NCBI RefSeq assembly: GCF_006152145.1
Contig: NZ_VDFV01000010.1
Span: 56,864 to 120,863, forward strand
Direction: 5' to 3'
From: Rubellimicrobium roseum
GTDB taxonomy: Bacteria > Pseudomonadota > Alphaproteobacteria > Rhodobacterales > Rhodobacteraceae
DNA: 64,000 bases
Shown here: in pieces, positions 1-8,415 of the stretch
Numbering within the stretch: the first letter of the stretch is position 1
Layout: every line of letters starts with the position of its first letter
Position numbers and translations under genes: made by a program
The notes under the pieces: generated by a model
The model's input: only the letters and a program-made list of their open reading frames with translations
Database searches by the model: none
What the model was told of the DNA's origin: nothing

Positions 1-80
1 CGGTCGATGGCCCCCGCCACCGCGGCGGGGCGTTGGGTGGTGGTCACGTCCTCGAAGATCGCGCGCGGCTTGGTCGCCAT
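1..80 (-). CDS. ctaA: Heme A synthase (COX15/CtaA), N-terminal fragment
   Basis: Only the first 26 codons are inside the window; the gene runs off the left edge. The peptide begins MATKPRAIFEDVTTTQRP and reaches AGAIDR. Alphaproteobacterial CtaA proteins characteristically start with an IFEEV-like motif followed by an ID(R) motif just before the first membrane segment, which is what is seen. The ATG at 78-80 is preceded on the minus strand by GGAGAGGG about 6 bases upstream, a good ribosome binding site. In the family, CtaA is a multi-pass membrane enzyme that converts heme O to heme A for cytochrome c oxidase. The call rests on a short N-terminus without any catalytic histidine, so it is moderate. 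Confidence 0.55.
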   Translation of the reverse strand, partial: MATKPRAIFEDVTTTQRPAAVAGAID

Positions 81-177
81 GGAAGTCCCTCTCCGGTCGG
101 CGCGGGTCTAGACGCCGGGGAACGGCCCTTCAAGGCCGAGCCCCCCAAGTCGCCGCGCATTCGCGTCGAAATAGGCG

Positions 178-924
178 CTATTCCGGCCGCTTGCGCGCCC
201 AGCGGACCATCTGTCGCAGCATTCCGTGAAGGGTCTGCACGTCCTGCCCGGTCAGCGGCATCCGGCTCCACAGGTTGCGCAGGGACAGCTTCATGCTCTC
301 GGCCTTGTGGTCGGGAAAGAAGAAGCCCGCCTCTTCCAGCCGCTCCTCGAAGTGCCGGGCAAGATGGTCCACCTCCAGCACGCTCGCCTTCTGGGTCCCG
401 GCCATCACCTCCTGCAACGCCGGCGTCTCGTGGGTGGCCCGGCGCCATTCGTAGGCGACCAGCAGCACGCACTGCGCGAGGTTCAGCGACGGGAACTCCG
501 GGTTCACGTCCACGGTGATGATGGCGTTGGCCTGCGCGACGTCCTCGTTCTCCAGGCCCGCGCGCTCGGGTCCGAACATCACCGCGACCCGCTCGCCCTC
601 CCCGATCCGCCGGACCATGTCCCGCGCGGCGGCCTCGGGGCTGAACACCGTCTTGGTCAGGTCGCGCGGCCGGGCGGTGGTGGCGTAGACATAGGTGCAG
701 TCCCCCGCCGCGCCAGCGAGGTCCGGGAACACCTGCGCCGCGTCCAGCACCCGCCCCGCCCCCGAGGCCATGGCCACCGCGCGCGGGTTGGGCCAGCCGT
801 CGCGCGGATCGACGAGCCGCATCCGGCTCAGGCCGAAGTTCCACATGGCGCGCGCCGCGGCGCCCACGTTCTCGCCCATCTGCGGGCGCACGAGGAGGAA
901 GGCGGGTTCGACAGGTCCTTGCAT
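178..924 (-). CDS. TrmJ-family RNA 2'-O-methyltransferase (SpoU/SPOUT)
   Basis: A 248-residue protein of the SPOUT (SpoU) RNA 2'-O-ribose methyltransferase superfamily, most like TrmJ, which modifies position 32 of tRNAs using S-adenosylmethionine. The SPOUT motifs are visible in order: RPQMGENVGAAARAMWNFG at residues 13-31, MFGPERAGLENEDV at about 116-129, and PSLNLAQCVLLVAYEW at about 145-160, which together build the knotted SAM site. I chose the ATG at 922-924 because AGGAGG lies 7 bases upstream; a longer in-frame start 12 codons earlier lacks this. It diverges from the ThiE-like gene with a 95-base shared upstream region and lies behind ctaA on the same strand. Assignment to TrmJ rather than another SpoU enzyme is by motif style only. 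Confidence 0.85.
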   Translation of the reverse strand: MQGPVEPAFLLVRPQMGENVGAAARAMWNFGLSRMRLVDPRDGWPNPRAVAMASGAGRVLDAAQVFPDLAGAAGDCTYVYATTARPRDLTKTVFSPEAAARDMVRRIGEGERVAVMFGPERAGLENEDVAQANAIITVDVNPEFPSLNLAQCVLLVAYEWRRATHETPALQEVMAGTQKASVLEVDHLARHFEERLEEAGFFFPDHKAESMKLSLRNLWSRMPLTGQDVQTLHGMLRQMVRWARKRPE

Positions 925-1019
925 GGCACGCCTCCTAAGGGCCGCCGCGCCCGCCGGCAAGCTTGCAAAGCCGCGCCGGGGGGCTAGAAGCGGCCGGACC
1001 CCAGACCGAGAGGACCGCC

Positions 1020-1643
1020 ATGACCGACCCGCGCGAGAGGCCGCAGATCACGCTCGTCACGCCGCCGGAGCTGGAGCTGTCCACCTTCCCCGACCTGCTG
1101 CGCCGGGTGCTCGACGCCGCCCCCGTGGCCTGCCTGCGCCTCGGCCTCTCAACCCGCGACGAGGACCGGATCAGCCGTGCGGCCGACGCCCTTCGCGAGG
1201 TCGCCCACGCGCGCGACATCCCGCTCGTGATCGAGAGCCACGTCCTGCTGGTCGGCCGCCTCGGCCTCGACGGCGTCCACCTGCTCGACGCCGCCCGCTC
1301 GGTCCGCAAGGTCCGCAAGGACCTCGGCCCGGACGCCATCGTGGGCACCTACTGCGCGGCCTCGCGGCACGACGGCATGACCGCGGGCGAGCTGGGCTGC
1401 GACTACGTGAGCTTCGGCCCCGTGGGCGCCACGCCCCTGGGCGACGGCCGCCAGGCCGAGCGCGAACTCTTCGAGTGGTGGTCCGAGATGATCGAGGTCC
1501 CGGTGATCGCCGAAGGCGCCCTGAACGAGGATCTCGTTCGCAGCCTCGCGCCGGTGACCGACTTCTTCGCCTTCGGCACCGAGGTCTGGAGCGCCGAGGA
1601 CCCGGGGGCGCGCCTCCGGGCACTCGATGCGGCCATGGGCTAG
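1020..1643 (+). CDS. Thiamine phosphate synthase-like protein (ThiE/TenI fold)
   Basis: A 207-residue TIM-barrel protein resembling thiamine phosphate synthase, which joins the pyrimidine and thiazole halves of thiamine. Recognisable blocks are LGLDGVHLLDAARSVRKVR, matching the GADGVHLG region of ThiE, VGTYCAASRHDGMTAGELG, and CDYVSFGPVGATPLGDG, matching the phosphate-binding DYVGVGPV region. The usual G-Q-x-D after GVHL is altered to LDAARS, so substrate use may differ from classic ThiE. The start at 1020 has GAGAGGA upstream. The stop codon TAG shares the four bases CTAG with the stop of the convergent olsA gene. No TPP riboswitch is seen in the 95-base intergenic region. Confidence 0.75.
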   Translation: MTDPRERPQITLVTPPELELSTFPDLLRRVLDAAPVACLRLGLSTRDEDRISRAADALREVAHARDIPLVIESHVLLVGRLGLDGVHLLDAARSVRKVRKDLGPDAIVGTYCAASRHDGMTAGELGCDYVSFGPVGATPLGDGRQAERELFEWWSEMIEVPVIAEGALNEDLVRSLAPVTDFFAFGTEVWSAEDPGARLRALDAAMG

Positions 1644-2437
1644 AGAGCGGAGCGCACTGAGGCTTCCGCCTCGGCCGCCAGCGTCTTGCGATCCCGCCCC
1701 GCCACGGGGATCGGCGGATGGAATGTCACCTTGACCCGCCCGCCGCGCCGGGCCGCCAGCACCGCCAGCGCGTGCGGCCCGAGGTCCATTCCGCCGTACC
1801 AGGCGAAGAAGCGCGGGTCCTCGCCTTCGGGCGCCTCATAGCGCAAAGTTACCGGCTGCACGGCTGGCCCGGCCATCAGCCCGGCGAAGAGCGCCGGCCG
1901 GAACGGCAGGACGCGGCGATTGTCGGTCGAGGTGCCTTCGGGAAACAGCGCGAGCCGCGCCCCCTGCCCGATCCGCTCAGCCAGCGTCTGCGCCTGCGCC
2001 GCCACCTCGCCCCGCGCCTCCCGCCGGATGAAGACCGTTCCCGTCGCCCGCGCCAGCAGCCCGATCCCCGGCCAGCCCGCCACCTCAGCCTTGGACACGA
2101 AGACGACCGGCGCCTGCGCGTTCAGAACCAGGATGTCCAGCCAGGACGAGTGGTTGGCCACCAGCGCGCCCGGCCCCTGCATCGGCCGCCCCCGTGCTTC
2201 GACCCTCAGGCCCAGGATGCGCATCGCGATCCGGCAGACGGCGACCGTGATCCAGGGCGACAGGGGTCGGCGCGCCCCAGCCAGCGGCCGCTCGACCGCC
2301 CGCACCAGCAGCTTCAGCCCAAGCCCCAGCGCCAGGACGGTGACCAGAGGCCCGCCCCGCAGCAGGACCAGCGCCCAGCCGACCGCGCCCGGCCGGGCCG
2401 GCACGAGATCCGGCCCGTCGCGCCAGGTCAGGCTCAC
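1640..2437 (-). CDS. olsA: Lyso-ornithine lipid O-acyltransferase (PlsC family)
   Basis: A 265-residue membrane-associated acyltransferase. The PlsC hallmarks are present: ANHSSWLDILV carries the HX4D catalytic motif and LFPEGTSTDN carries the glycerophosphate/acceptor motif. A hydrophobic N-terminal segment (roughly residues 15-45) suggests membrane anchoring. The GTG start at 2437 overlaps the TGA stop of the upstream acyltransferase as GTGA, indicating translational coupling. Because the partner is an OlsB-type N-acyltransferase, the natural role is the second step of ornithine-lipid synthesis, O-acylation of lyso-ornithine lipid. A general lysophosphatidate acyltransferase is the alternative, since sequence alone does not separate OlsA from PlsC. 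Confidence 0.8.
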   Translation of the reverse strand: MSLTWRDGPDLVPARPGAVGWALVLLRGGPLVTVLALGLGLKLLVRAVERPLAGARRPLSPWITVAVCRIAMRILGLRVEARGRPMQGPGALVANHSSWLDILVLNAQAPVVFVSKAEVAGWPGIGLLARATGTVFIRREARGEVAAQAQTLAERIGQGARLALFPEGTSTDNRRVLPFRPALFAGLMAGPAVQPVTLRYEAPEGEDPRFFAWYGGMDLGPHALAVLAARRGGRVKVTFHPPIPVAGRDRKTLAAEAEASVRSAL

Positions 2438-3180
2438 CCCGCCGCCTTTCCCGGCATCACCCGCTTGTTGAGCGATCCGCTGTCGAGCACCATGCAGACG
2501 TCGATGCAACCGAACGCCTCATCGAGAAACGCCCCTTCGCCGACCCCCGCCCCCAGCCGGAGGTAGGCCTTGACCAGCGCGGGCATCGCTAGGACTGCCG
2601 CGCGCCGGTCGAAGATTCTCCCCGTCATGGGAACGGGCCGAAGGGATCGTGGCCGCAACTCCTTGGGCGCGGCATGCTCGGCCGCGAGCACGCCGAGTTG
2701 CGGCGCGACCTCCGCCGGGTCGAGACCCCGGAGTGACGCGAGTCCGAAGATCAGCTCGGTCCCTTGCTCCGCCACGACCTGCGCAAGGCCGCCCCATAGC
2801 TGGTGCAGCGCCGAGCCCCCGCGGTGATCGGGGTGCAGGCAGGTCCGGCCCACCTCCAGGAGCCGTCGCCCCGAGTCCCGAAGCGGCCCAAGATCGAATT
2901 CCTCCTCGGTGGCGTATCCCCCTGCCGCCCGGGCCCCCTCGGGCGTGAGCACCCGCGTCGTCCCCACGACGGCGCCGTCCCGCAGGGGATCGACCAGCAA
3001 CAGATGCAGGCAGTGCGGGTCGAATCGGTCGGCTTCGATCCGCCGCTCCCCATCCGTAAGGGCGCCGCCCCTCCCGCCAAGCTCGGCCACGAAGACGGCG
3101 TGACGCAGCGCCTGCGCCGCCGTCACGTCAGCGCCGTCGATGGCCGCCCGCAGCAGGTAGCGCGGCGCAAGGCGCGTCAT
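2434..3180 (-). CDS. olsB: L-ornithine N-alpha-acyltransferase (OlsB-like, GNAT)
   Basis: A 248-residue GNAT-like acyltransferase. In the family OlsB transfers a 3-hydroxyacyl chain from acyl carrier protein to the alpha-amino group of ornithine, giving lyso-ornithine lipid. Typical features are QALRHAVFVAELG near the N-terminus, DPHCLHLLLVDP, VVGTTRVLTPEGARAAGGY, and LLEVGRTCLHPDHRGGSAL, the acyl donor-binding core. It ends in a 4-base GTGA overlap with olsA, so the two are one operon. The ATG at 3178-3180 gives the usual family N-terminus; an in-frame ATG at 3252 would add 24 residues (MSLVAKGLTAGP...) and cannot be excluded, since neither has a strong ribosome binding site. Confidence 0.8.
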   Translation of the reverse strand: MTRLAPRYLLRAAIDGADVTAAQALRHAVFVAELGGRGGALTDGERRIEADRFDPHCLHLLLVDPLRDGAVVGTTRVLTPEGARAAGGYATEEEFDLGPLRDSGRRLLEVGRTCLHPDHRGGSALHQLWGGLAQVVAEQGTELIFGLASLRGLDPAEVAPQLGVLAAEHAAPKELRPRSLRPVPMTGRIFDRRAAVLAMPALVKAYLRLGAGVGEGAFLDEAFGCIDVCMVLDSGSLNKRVMPGKAAG

Positions 3181-3272
3181 CCCCAAACCGACAACTCCCT
3201 GTTGAGCCCGCGTCACGGGGCCAGCCGTTAACCCTTTGGCAACCAGACTCATGTAGGCTTTCCGCAGGACCC

Positions 3273-3467
3273 CTAGAAGGGGGTCTGACCAAGGGAGACG
3301 AGGGTCAGGGGAATGCGCGCGCCGTCGATGACGATCTTGCCCGTTTCGGGAAAGTTGACGGTGATGCGTTGACCCACGACGGACTGCACCTGCCCCGTGC
3401 CCCATTCGGGGTGGTCGGGATGCGCGACCAGCATCCCCGGCGCGAGGATCGAGTTCATGTCGGACAT
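3273..3467 (-). CDS. DUF3553 domain protein
   Basis: A 64-residue protein beginning MSDMNSILAPGMLVAHPD. The pattern LVxHPDxPEWGxGQVQSV...ITVNFPETGKIVID matches DUF3553, a small beta-rich domain common in alphaproteobacteria whose role is not established. The ATG at 3465-3467 has GAGGGA upstream on the minus strand; a second ATG three codons later is possible. It diverges from chpT with about 50 bases between the starts, an arrangement that suggests shared regulation. The stop codon sits inside a short hairpin (arms GACCCC at 3268-3273 and GGGGTC at 3280-3285). Confidence 0.8.
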   Translation of the reverse strand: MSDMNSILAPGMLVAHPDHPEWGTGQVQSVVGQRITVNFPETGKIVIDGARIPLTLVSLGQTPF

Positions 3468-3520
3468 CGGGTCCCTCGGTCCAGGAACGGAAAGGCCGCG
3501 CGGCGGCACGGAAGCGAAGG

Positions 3521-4186
3521 GTGCACCCGCTCATGACCGAAGTCCACAGCATCGCCGACGATCTCCTTGCGACGGATCGCCCCGCGGGCGCGTCCGACCC
3601 GGCGATCGCACTGGCCGCGACGATCGTGTCGCGGATCTGCCACGACCTCGTGAGTCCCCTTGGCGCGCTCGCCAACGGCGTGGAGCTCCTGGCCCTTTCG
3701 GGGGAGGAGCCTTCGCCCGAGATGCAGCTCATCGCCCAAAGCGTGGAAAGCGCGAATGCCCGCGTCCGCTTCTTTCGCCTGGCCTATGGCGCCTGCAGCG
3801 ATCAGGTCGTCGGCCGGTCCGAGCTGTCGCGTCTTCTTGCCTCGATGTCGCGCAGCGGCCGCATCGCCTACGACTGGCCGCTGACGGTCGAGCAGCCGCG
3901 CCGCATCGTCCAGGTGATGTTCCTCGTCTTCCAATGCCTCGAATCGGCTCTTCCGGCGGGCGGTCGCATCGTCGTTCGGCCCCGTGGCAGCCGTTGGGAG
4001 GTCACGGCGGATGGACCACGGCTCCGCCTGAATCCAACGGCCTGGGACTGCCTGGGCCTTCCCCGAACCCCACCGCCCGCCGGGCCGTCCCTGGTGCAAT
4101 TTGGCCTTCTTGCTACCGCGCTCGCCGACTCGCGACGTCAAATAGAGTTCGACTTCGGCCCGGATCGTATCGTCGCCCGCTTCTGA
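3521..4186 (+). CDS. chpT: Histidine phosphotransferase ChpT
   Basis: A 221-residue cytoplasmic histidine phosphotransferase. ChpT carries phosphate from the hybrid kinase CckA to CtrA (and CpdR) in alphaproteobacteria. The diagnostic helix ICHDLVSPLGALANGVELL places the phospho-accepting histidine at about residue 41, and the rest resembles a degenerate ATPase-like fold lacking N and G boxes, as in known ChpT proteins. A cckA gene lies at 42.4-44.7 kb of the same window. A GTG at 3521 has GGAAG six bases upstream; the in-frame ATG at 3533 is an alternative start. Its neighbours, a DUF3553 protein and an HD hydrolase, have no evident link to the phosphorelay. Confidence 0.85.
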   Translation: MHPLMTEVHSIADDLLATDRPAGASDPAIALAATIVSRICHDLVSPLGALANGVELLALSGEEPSPEMQLIAQSVESANARVRFFRLAYGACSDQVVGRSELSRLLASMSRSGRIAYDWPLTVEQPRRIVQVMFLVFQCLESALPAGGRIVVRPRGSRWEVTADGPRLRLNPTAWDCLGLPRTPPPAGPSLVQFGLLATALADSRRQIEFDFGPDRIVARF

Positions 4187-4263
4187 CCGCTGGCGCGGAA
4201 CGGCGGCAAGCTACCTTCCGACATGACGGGCGCTGGACCGCCGCGTGACGAGGACGCCGACGC

Positions 4264-4812
4264 ATGACCGACCCCGAGAACCTGCGGCGCATCGCCGCCG
4301 CCTTCAACCTGGCTGCGCAGGCCCATACGGGCCAGACCCGCAAGGGCGCAGCGGCGGAACCATATGTGAATCATGTGGCCGACGTTGCCGCCCGCCTCGC
4401 ACAGAGCCCGGCGGTCACGGATGACTTGCTGATCGCGGCCATCCTCCACGATGTCGTGGAGGATACCGCCCACAGTCTCGACGAAATTATCCAGCGCTTC
4501 GGCCCAGAGGTCGCAGGCTACGTCGCGGAGGTCACGGACGACATGTCATTGCCTGATGCAGAGAGGAAGCGGCGGCAGGTCGAGGAAGCCCCCCGCAAGT
4601 CCGATGGAGCGAAGCGGATCAAGCTGGCCGACAAGGCTTCGAACATTGCCGCCCTGGCCGACTCGCCCCCGCATTTCTGGGACCGAGCGCGGAAGCGCCG
4701 CTATCTCGAATGGGCGCGAGAAGTTGTAGCGGGGCTGCGGGGCGTCGACCCCCTGCTGGAAGGAGCCTTCGACCGCGAGTCGACCCGGGCCGAATCGGTT
4801 CTGGACGACTGA
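4264..4812 (+). CDS. Small HD-domain alarmone hydrolase-like protein
   Basis: A 182-residue HD-superfamily protein like the hydrolase half of RelA/SpoT and the stand-alone MESH1/SAH enzymes that degrade ppGpp. Metal-binding residues are visible: His37 in YVNHVADVA, His-Asp62-63 in ILHDVVEDT, and an Asp in RIKLADKASNIAAL near residue 120. There is no synthetase, TGS or ACT domain. It follows chpT by 77 bases on the same strand and could share its transcript. Family knowledge supports (p)ppGpp hydrolysis, but some members act on other nucleotides; the substrate is inferred. Confidence 0.75.
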   Translation: MTDPENLRRIAAAFNLAAQAHTGQTRKGAAAEPYVNHVADVAARLAQSPAVTDDLLIAAILHDVVEDTAHSLDEIIQRFGPEVAGYVAEVTDDMSLPDAERKRRQVEEAPRKSDGAKRIKLADKASNIAALADSPPHFWDRARKRRYLEWAREVVAGLRGVDPLLEGAFDRESTRAESVLDD

Positions 4813-4948
4813 TGCAGTACATTGCGCGAAAAACGGCGGGTACATTCGATGGCCCAAGTGAACGGCCTTGCATAGCAAACCTTAGGGTTCCGGCTGGCGG
4901 CGGAAGTGACTCCACAACGGCGTAACAGGACGGCATGATGCGCCAGTC

Positions 4949-5760
4949 ATGTTCAGCCGTCTCTCTTTCATCTTGAGTCTTGCCGCTTCGGGTGTTCCCC
5001 TACTCTTGTTCGCGGTCCAAGCGTTCGGAGATGCCCAGGCTGCCAACGATATGCTGGGTTTTCTGGCCCCAGGCGTCCGGGAGGCGGTCTTGTCCGACGC
5101 CGGTCTTGTGACGGTGTTGGCCACTAGCTATTTCTGCTTCGCTTGGCTTCTTTACCGTGAACACACAGCGAGCTAGCGGGCGCGCAAAGGTCTTGCCGCC
5201 TTGCAGGATGAAATCAGAGCGGCCCACCTCAACTTCGAGATGATCTAAAGGCTGACGTCGAGGAGCATGGTCGGCACGTTGCTTCCGTGTCGCGCCGAGT
5301 AGCCCGAGAAGGCGTAATTGCCGCTGGCGTGTCCGGCTTGGTTCAGGCCAACTGGTCCGCTTTCCAGAGTCTCGCTGACCATAGACAGCACTTGCAAGCC
5401 GCTGAGGGTCTGGCCGCGCCGGGAGTGAGCAGGGATGCGTGGTTACGGACCTTGACGATCTACACGGCAGAGTACGGCCTATTGATATCTGCGCTCATTT
5501 CCCTTGCTGCATCCACAGGCGACTATAACCCAAGGCCTTTAACCTCTAACTACACGTTCTTGCATTCGGAACGCTTTGTGGACATGACGAGTGAGACCCT
5601 ACGCTTCGCTGTGATGGAAAGCGAGCTTTCGACGGCCTTGGCAGCTTTAATGCCGCTGATCAAGTTGCATGCGCCGGACTTGCTGAACGCGAAATTCTTT
5701 AGAGATCATGTTCGCCAAGCTATACCGCAGAAAGGCGGCGGTGAACCTTTCCCGCAATAG
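4949..5760 (+). pseudogene. Probable broken gene: membrane N-terminus, internal TAG and frameshift, helical C-terminal part
   Basis: The first frame (4949-5176) encodes 75 residues with two hydrophobic segments (LSFILSLAASGVPLLLFAV and GLVTVLATSYFCFAWLLY) and ends at a TAG at 5174-5176. The same frame then continues with a protein-like stretch, RARKGLAALQDEIRAAHLNF, up to a TAA at 5246-5248. From about 5230 another frame carries LRDDLKADVEEHGRHVASV and stays open to 5760, encoding about 170 residues of mostly helical sequence. Read together, these look like one two-TM/helical protein disabled by a nonsense codon and a frameshift. The alternative is two small unrelated genes, 4949-5176 and about 5287-5760. 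No family was recognised. Codon use is less GC-biased than the flanks. Confidence 0.45.
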
Positions 5761-6431
5761 CTCGTTGCGAATATTCACCTCATCAGGCCCGATCCGCTAC
5801 ACCGGTTGAGCGTAGTTCACGCCCGCTCGCTTCAGTACCGCCCCCGAGAGATTCGGGGCATCCGTCCCGAACACATAAACCTGCCTTGAGCACCGTACGG
5901 CGCGTCGGTGACGTGGCCCCTTGCTGGTCGAGAGGCACCGCTGGAGGAGGGGCTGACCTCGGCTCGGGGACGACCCGGCCCGCCTCGGGAGCGGATTCCG
6001 AGGCCACCCTCCGGGTCTGCCAATCAGGCAAGGCACTCATCGGCTGCGCTTTATGGTCAACGGTCGGGCGAAGGGCGAGCCTGCCGAGGATGGTCGGCCG
6101 GCAGGTCGGACGGACCGCCCATGGCCAGAGAACTGGACCGCGTATCGCGCGTACTGGGATCCATTGAGCCCCACGGCACGTCGGACAGGCTCTCCGGACG
6201 CGGCGGCTTTAGGCCCATGGCGCGCGCCATGGCCCAGGACCCTGACCGTCCAACCTCCGGGCGCCTCCCACCCGCATCGCTCTCGAAAACCGTACCTCGG
6301 CCCGCGGCACCGCGGGGATTGGGCGCGTCGCTGGACCCTGAAGCACCGAGGGCAGGTCCGTCCCCAGCCTGGGCGGCGCCCCAACAACACCATAGATGCG
6401 AACTGTTCCGCAGATATGCCTCTTCCGGCGA
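5761..6431. other. Intergenic region, no convincing gene
   Basis: About 670 bases between the broken gene and the flavoprotein gene. Several short open frames cross it on both strands, but none combines a ribosome binding site, a normal start and recognisable protein sequence. A minus-strand frame ending at 5797-5799 closes with VYVFGTDAPNLSGAVLKRAG, which reads like a real C-terminus and may be a gene remnant. No repeats, tRNA or clear terminator were found. Confidence 0.5.
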
Positions 6432-8408
6432 TCAGAGGGCGCGGCCCAGGCGCCGTCCCTCGTAGAAGGCGTAGGGAGCCTGCCGGGGGGCGGCGGCGTC
6501 GCCGATCACGTGGCATTCGAGATCCTTGAGGTCCTGCGACAGCGGCTCGAAGGCCCGGTTCGTGGTCGCCATCACCAGCGCCTGGGCCGTCACCCGCTCC
6601 TCGTGACTGTCGAGGAGTGAGCGCAATGTGGCTCCGTCGCCGTGCCACGCAAGGACCGCATGATCGGGCAGCATCCGCACGCCCAGCCGCGCGAGCCTTT
6701 GCCGCAGCGGGATGTCGGCCGAGGTGCGCGAAAGCTCGCGGCCCACATAGGGATCGGGCGTGACCAACGTCACGCGATGCCCGGCCTCGGCCAGATGCCA
6801 GGCCGTGCCGGCGCCCCGCCAGTTGCCGCCTTCGTCATAGACGATGACCTCCTCGCCCAGACGGGCCGCCCGGCGCAGGACCTCCTCGGGCGACCAGACG
6901 CCGCCCTGATCGAGCCCCGGCAACGGCCCAAGGTCCGGAAGCCATCGCTGCGTCGCCTCCTCGTCGGGCAGCGAACCGGTGGCCAGGACCACCGCGTCGG
7001 GCTCCAGCGCGCGCACCTCGTCCGCTTCGAGGAAGGTGTTGCGCAACACGCGGACCTGAAGGGTCGTGAACTGCCGCTCGTACCAGTCGATGAGGTCGAG
7101 GATCTGCGCCCGGCGCGGCTGAAGCCCGGCCAGCCGGAACTGCCCGCCCAGCTCGCCCATGGCCTCGGCCAGCGTCACGCGGTGCCCGCGCTCGGCTGCG
7201 ACCCGCGCCGCCTCCAGACCTGCGGGCCCGCCGCCCACGACGACCACGTGCCGCGGCTGGGAGGCGCGCTCGAAACGGTCGCCGCCCCATTCGAATTCCC
7301 GTCCCACCGAGGGGTTCACAAGGCAGGAGATCCAGTAGTCGCGCGAGCGGCGGCCCCAGCACATCTGGTTGCAGGACAGGCACCCACGCACGTCCCCTGC
7401 CCGCCCTTCGGCCGCCTTGCGCACCAGATGCGGGTCGGCGATCTGCCCGCGCACGATCGACACGAGGTCCGCTTCGCCTGCCGCCAGCACGGCTTCGGCG
7501 TTGTCCGGCGTGCGGACATGGCTTTCGGCGGTGATCCGGGCGTGCCGCACGGCCTCCTTGAGCAGGCGCGTCACCGGCGTCGTCGGCGTCTCGGGGAAAA
7601 GGAAGGTGGGCATCAGCTTCTCGAAATCGAGGTAGCCGCCCGAGCCGCAGGTGACGTAGTCGATGTGCCCCGTCGCGTCGTGCAGCGCCACGATTTCGGC
7701 CAGCGCCTCGGCCGATAGGGTGACGGACTGGCTTCCCGAATGGCTGACCGACAGGCCGATCAAGAAGTCTTCGCCGCAGCTGGCGCGGATGCGCTCGACG
7801 ATGGTGCGGGACAGCCGCGTGCGGTTCTCCAGGCTTCCGCCCCAGCGATCGTCGCGTCGGTTCGACCACGGCGTCCAGAACTGCTCCAGCAGCGAATGGT
7901 AGGCGGCCCAGACCTCCACGCCGTCGAAGCCCGCCTCCCGGCAGCGGCGGGCGGCCTGCACGAAGCCGTCGATCATCTCCTCGATCTCGCGCTCGGTCAT
8001 CGCATGGCTGCCGTCGCTGTCGTGATAGGACGGCATCCCCGACGGCCCCCAGTGGGGCGTGAAGGACAGGTCCGAGTCGCCGTGCTGCCCCACGTGGTAG
8101 AGCTGCTGGAGGATCACGGCCCCCGCCGCCTTCACCGGCTCGACAATGGCCCGGAACGCGGGGATCACCGCGTCATCGCCGGGGCGGAAGTTGCCGCGCG
8201 TCAATACGCCGGTCGGATGAACGGGCATTGGCTCGGCCACGATCATGGCCGCGCCGCCCAGCGCCCGCTCCAGCAGGTAGGCCCCGTAACGCGGTCCGGG
8301 CAGCCCATTCTCGGACATGTTGGCCGTGTGCGCGCCGAAGACGACGCGGTTGCGCAGGGTATGCCCCCGAAGCGTCAGGGGCTGCATCATCCGGTGGTGC
8401 GCAATCAT
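6432..8408 (-). CDS. OYE/TMADH-type FMN, 4Fe-4S, FAD oxidoreductase (DgcA/StcD-like demethylase)
   Basis: A 658-residue multi-cofactor flavoprotein of the trimethylamine dehydrogenase/2,4-dienoyl-CoA reductase family. Residues 1-330 form the FMN-binding old-yellow-enzyme barrel. A 4Fe-4S motif follows with Cys343, Cys346, Cys350 and Cys362 (CLSCNQMC then 11 residues to C), and a Rossmann FAD/NAD region starts with VVVVGGGPAGLEAARVA at about 388. Relatives oxidatively remove N-methyl groups from dimethylglycine (DgcA) or N-methylproline (StcD). It starts 7 bases after the MttB-family stop, so the two are co-transcribed. That context favours a role in betaine breakdown over fatty-acid beta-oxidation. 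The exact substrate cannot be read from sequence. Confidence 0.85.
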   Translation of the reverse strand: MIAHHRMMQPLTLRGHTLRNRVVFGAHTANMSENGLPGPRYGAYLLERALGGAAMIVAEPMPVHPTGVLTRGNFRPGDDAVIPAFRAIVEPVKAAGAVILQQLYHVGQHGDSDLSFTPHWGPSGMPSYHDSDGSHAMTEREIEEMIDGFVQAARRCREAGFDGVEVWAAYHSLLEQFWTPWSNRRDDRWGGSLENRTRLSRTIVERIRASCGEDFLIGLSVSHSGSQSVTLSAEALAEIVALHDATGHIDYVTCGSGGYLDFEKLMPTFLFPETPTTPVTRLLKEAVRHARITAESHVRTPDNAEAVLAAGEADLVSIVRGQIADPHLVRKAAEGRAGDVRGCLSCNQMCWGRRSRDYWISCLVNPSVGREFEWGGDRFERASQPRHVVVVGGGPAGLEAARVAAERGHRVTLAEAMGELGGQFRLAGLQPRRAQILDLIDWYERQFTTLQVRVLRNTFLEADEVRALEPDAVVLATGSLPDEEATQRWLPDLGPLPGLDQGGVWSPEEVLRRAARLGEEVIVYDEGGNWRGAGTAWHLAEAGHRVTLVTPDPYVGRELSRTSADIPLRQRLARLGVRMLPDHAVLAWHGDGATLRSLLDSHEERVTAQALVMATTNRAFEPLSQDLKDLECHVIGDAAAPRQAPYAFYEGRRLGRAL

Positions 8409-8415
8409 GGCGGCG

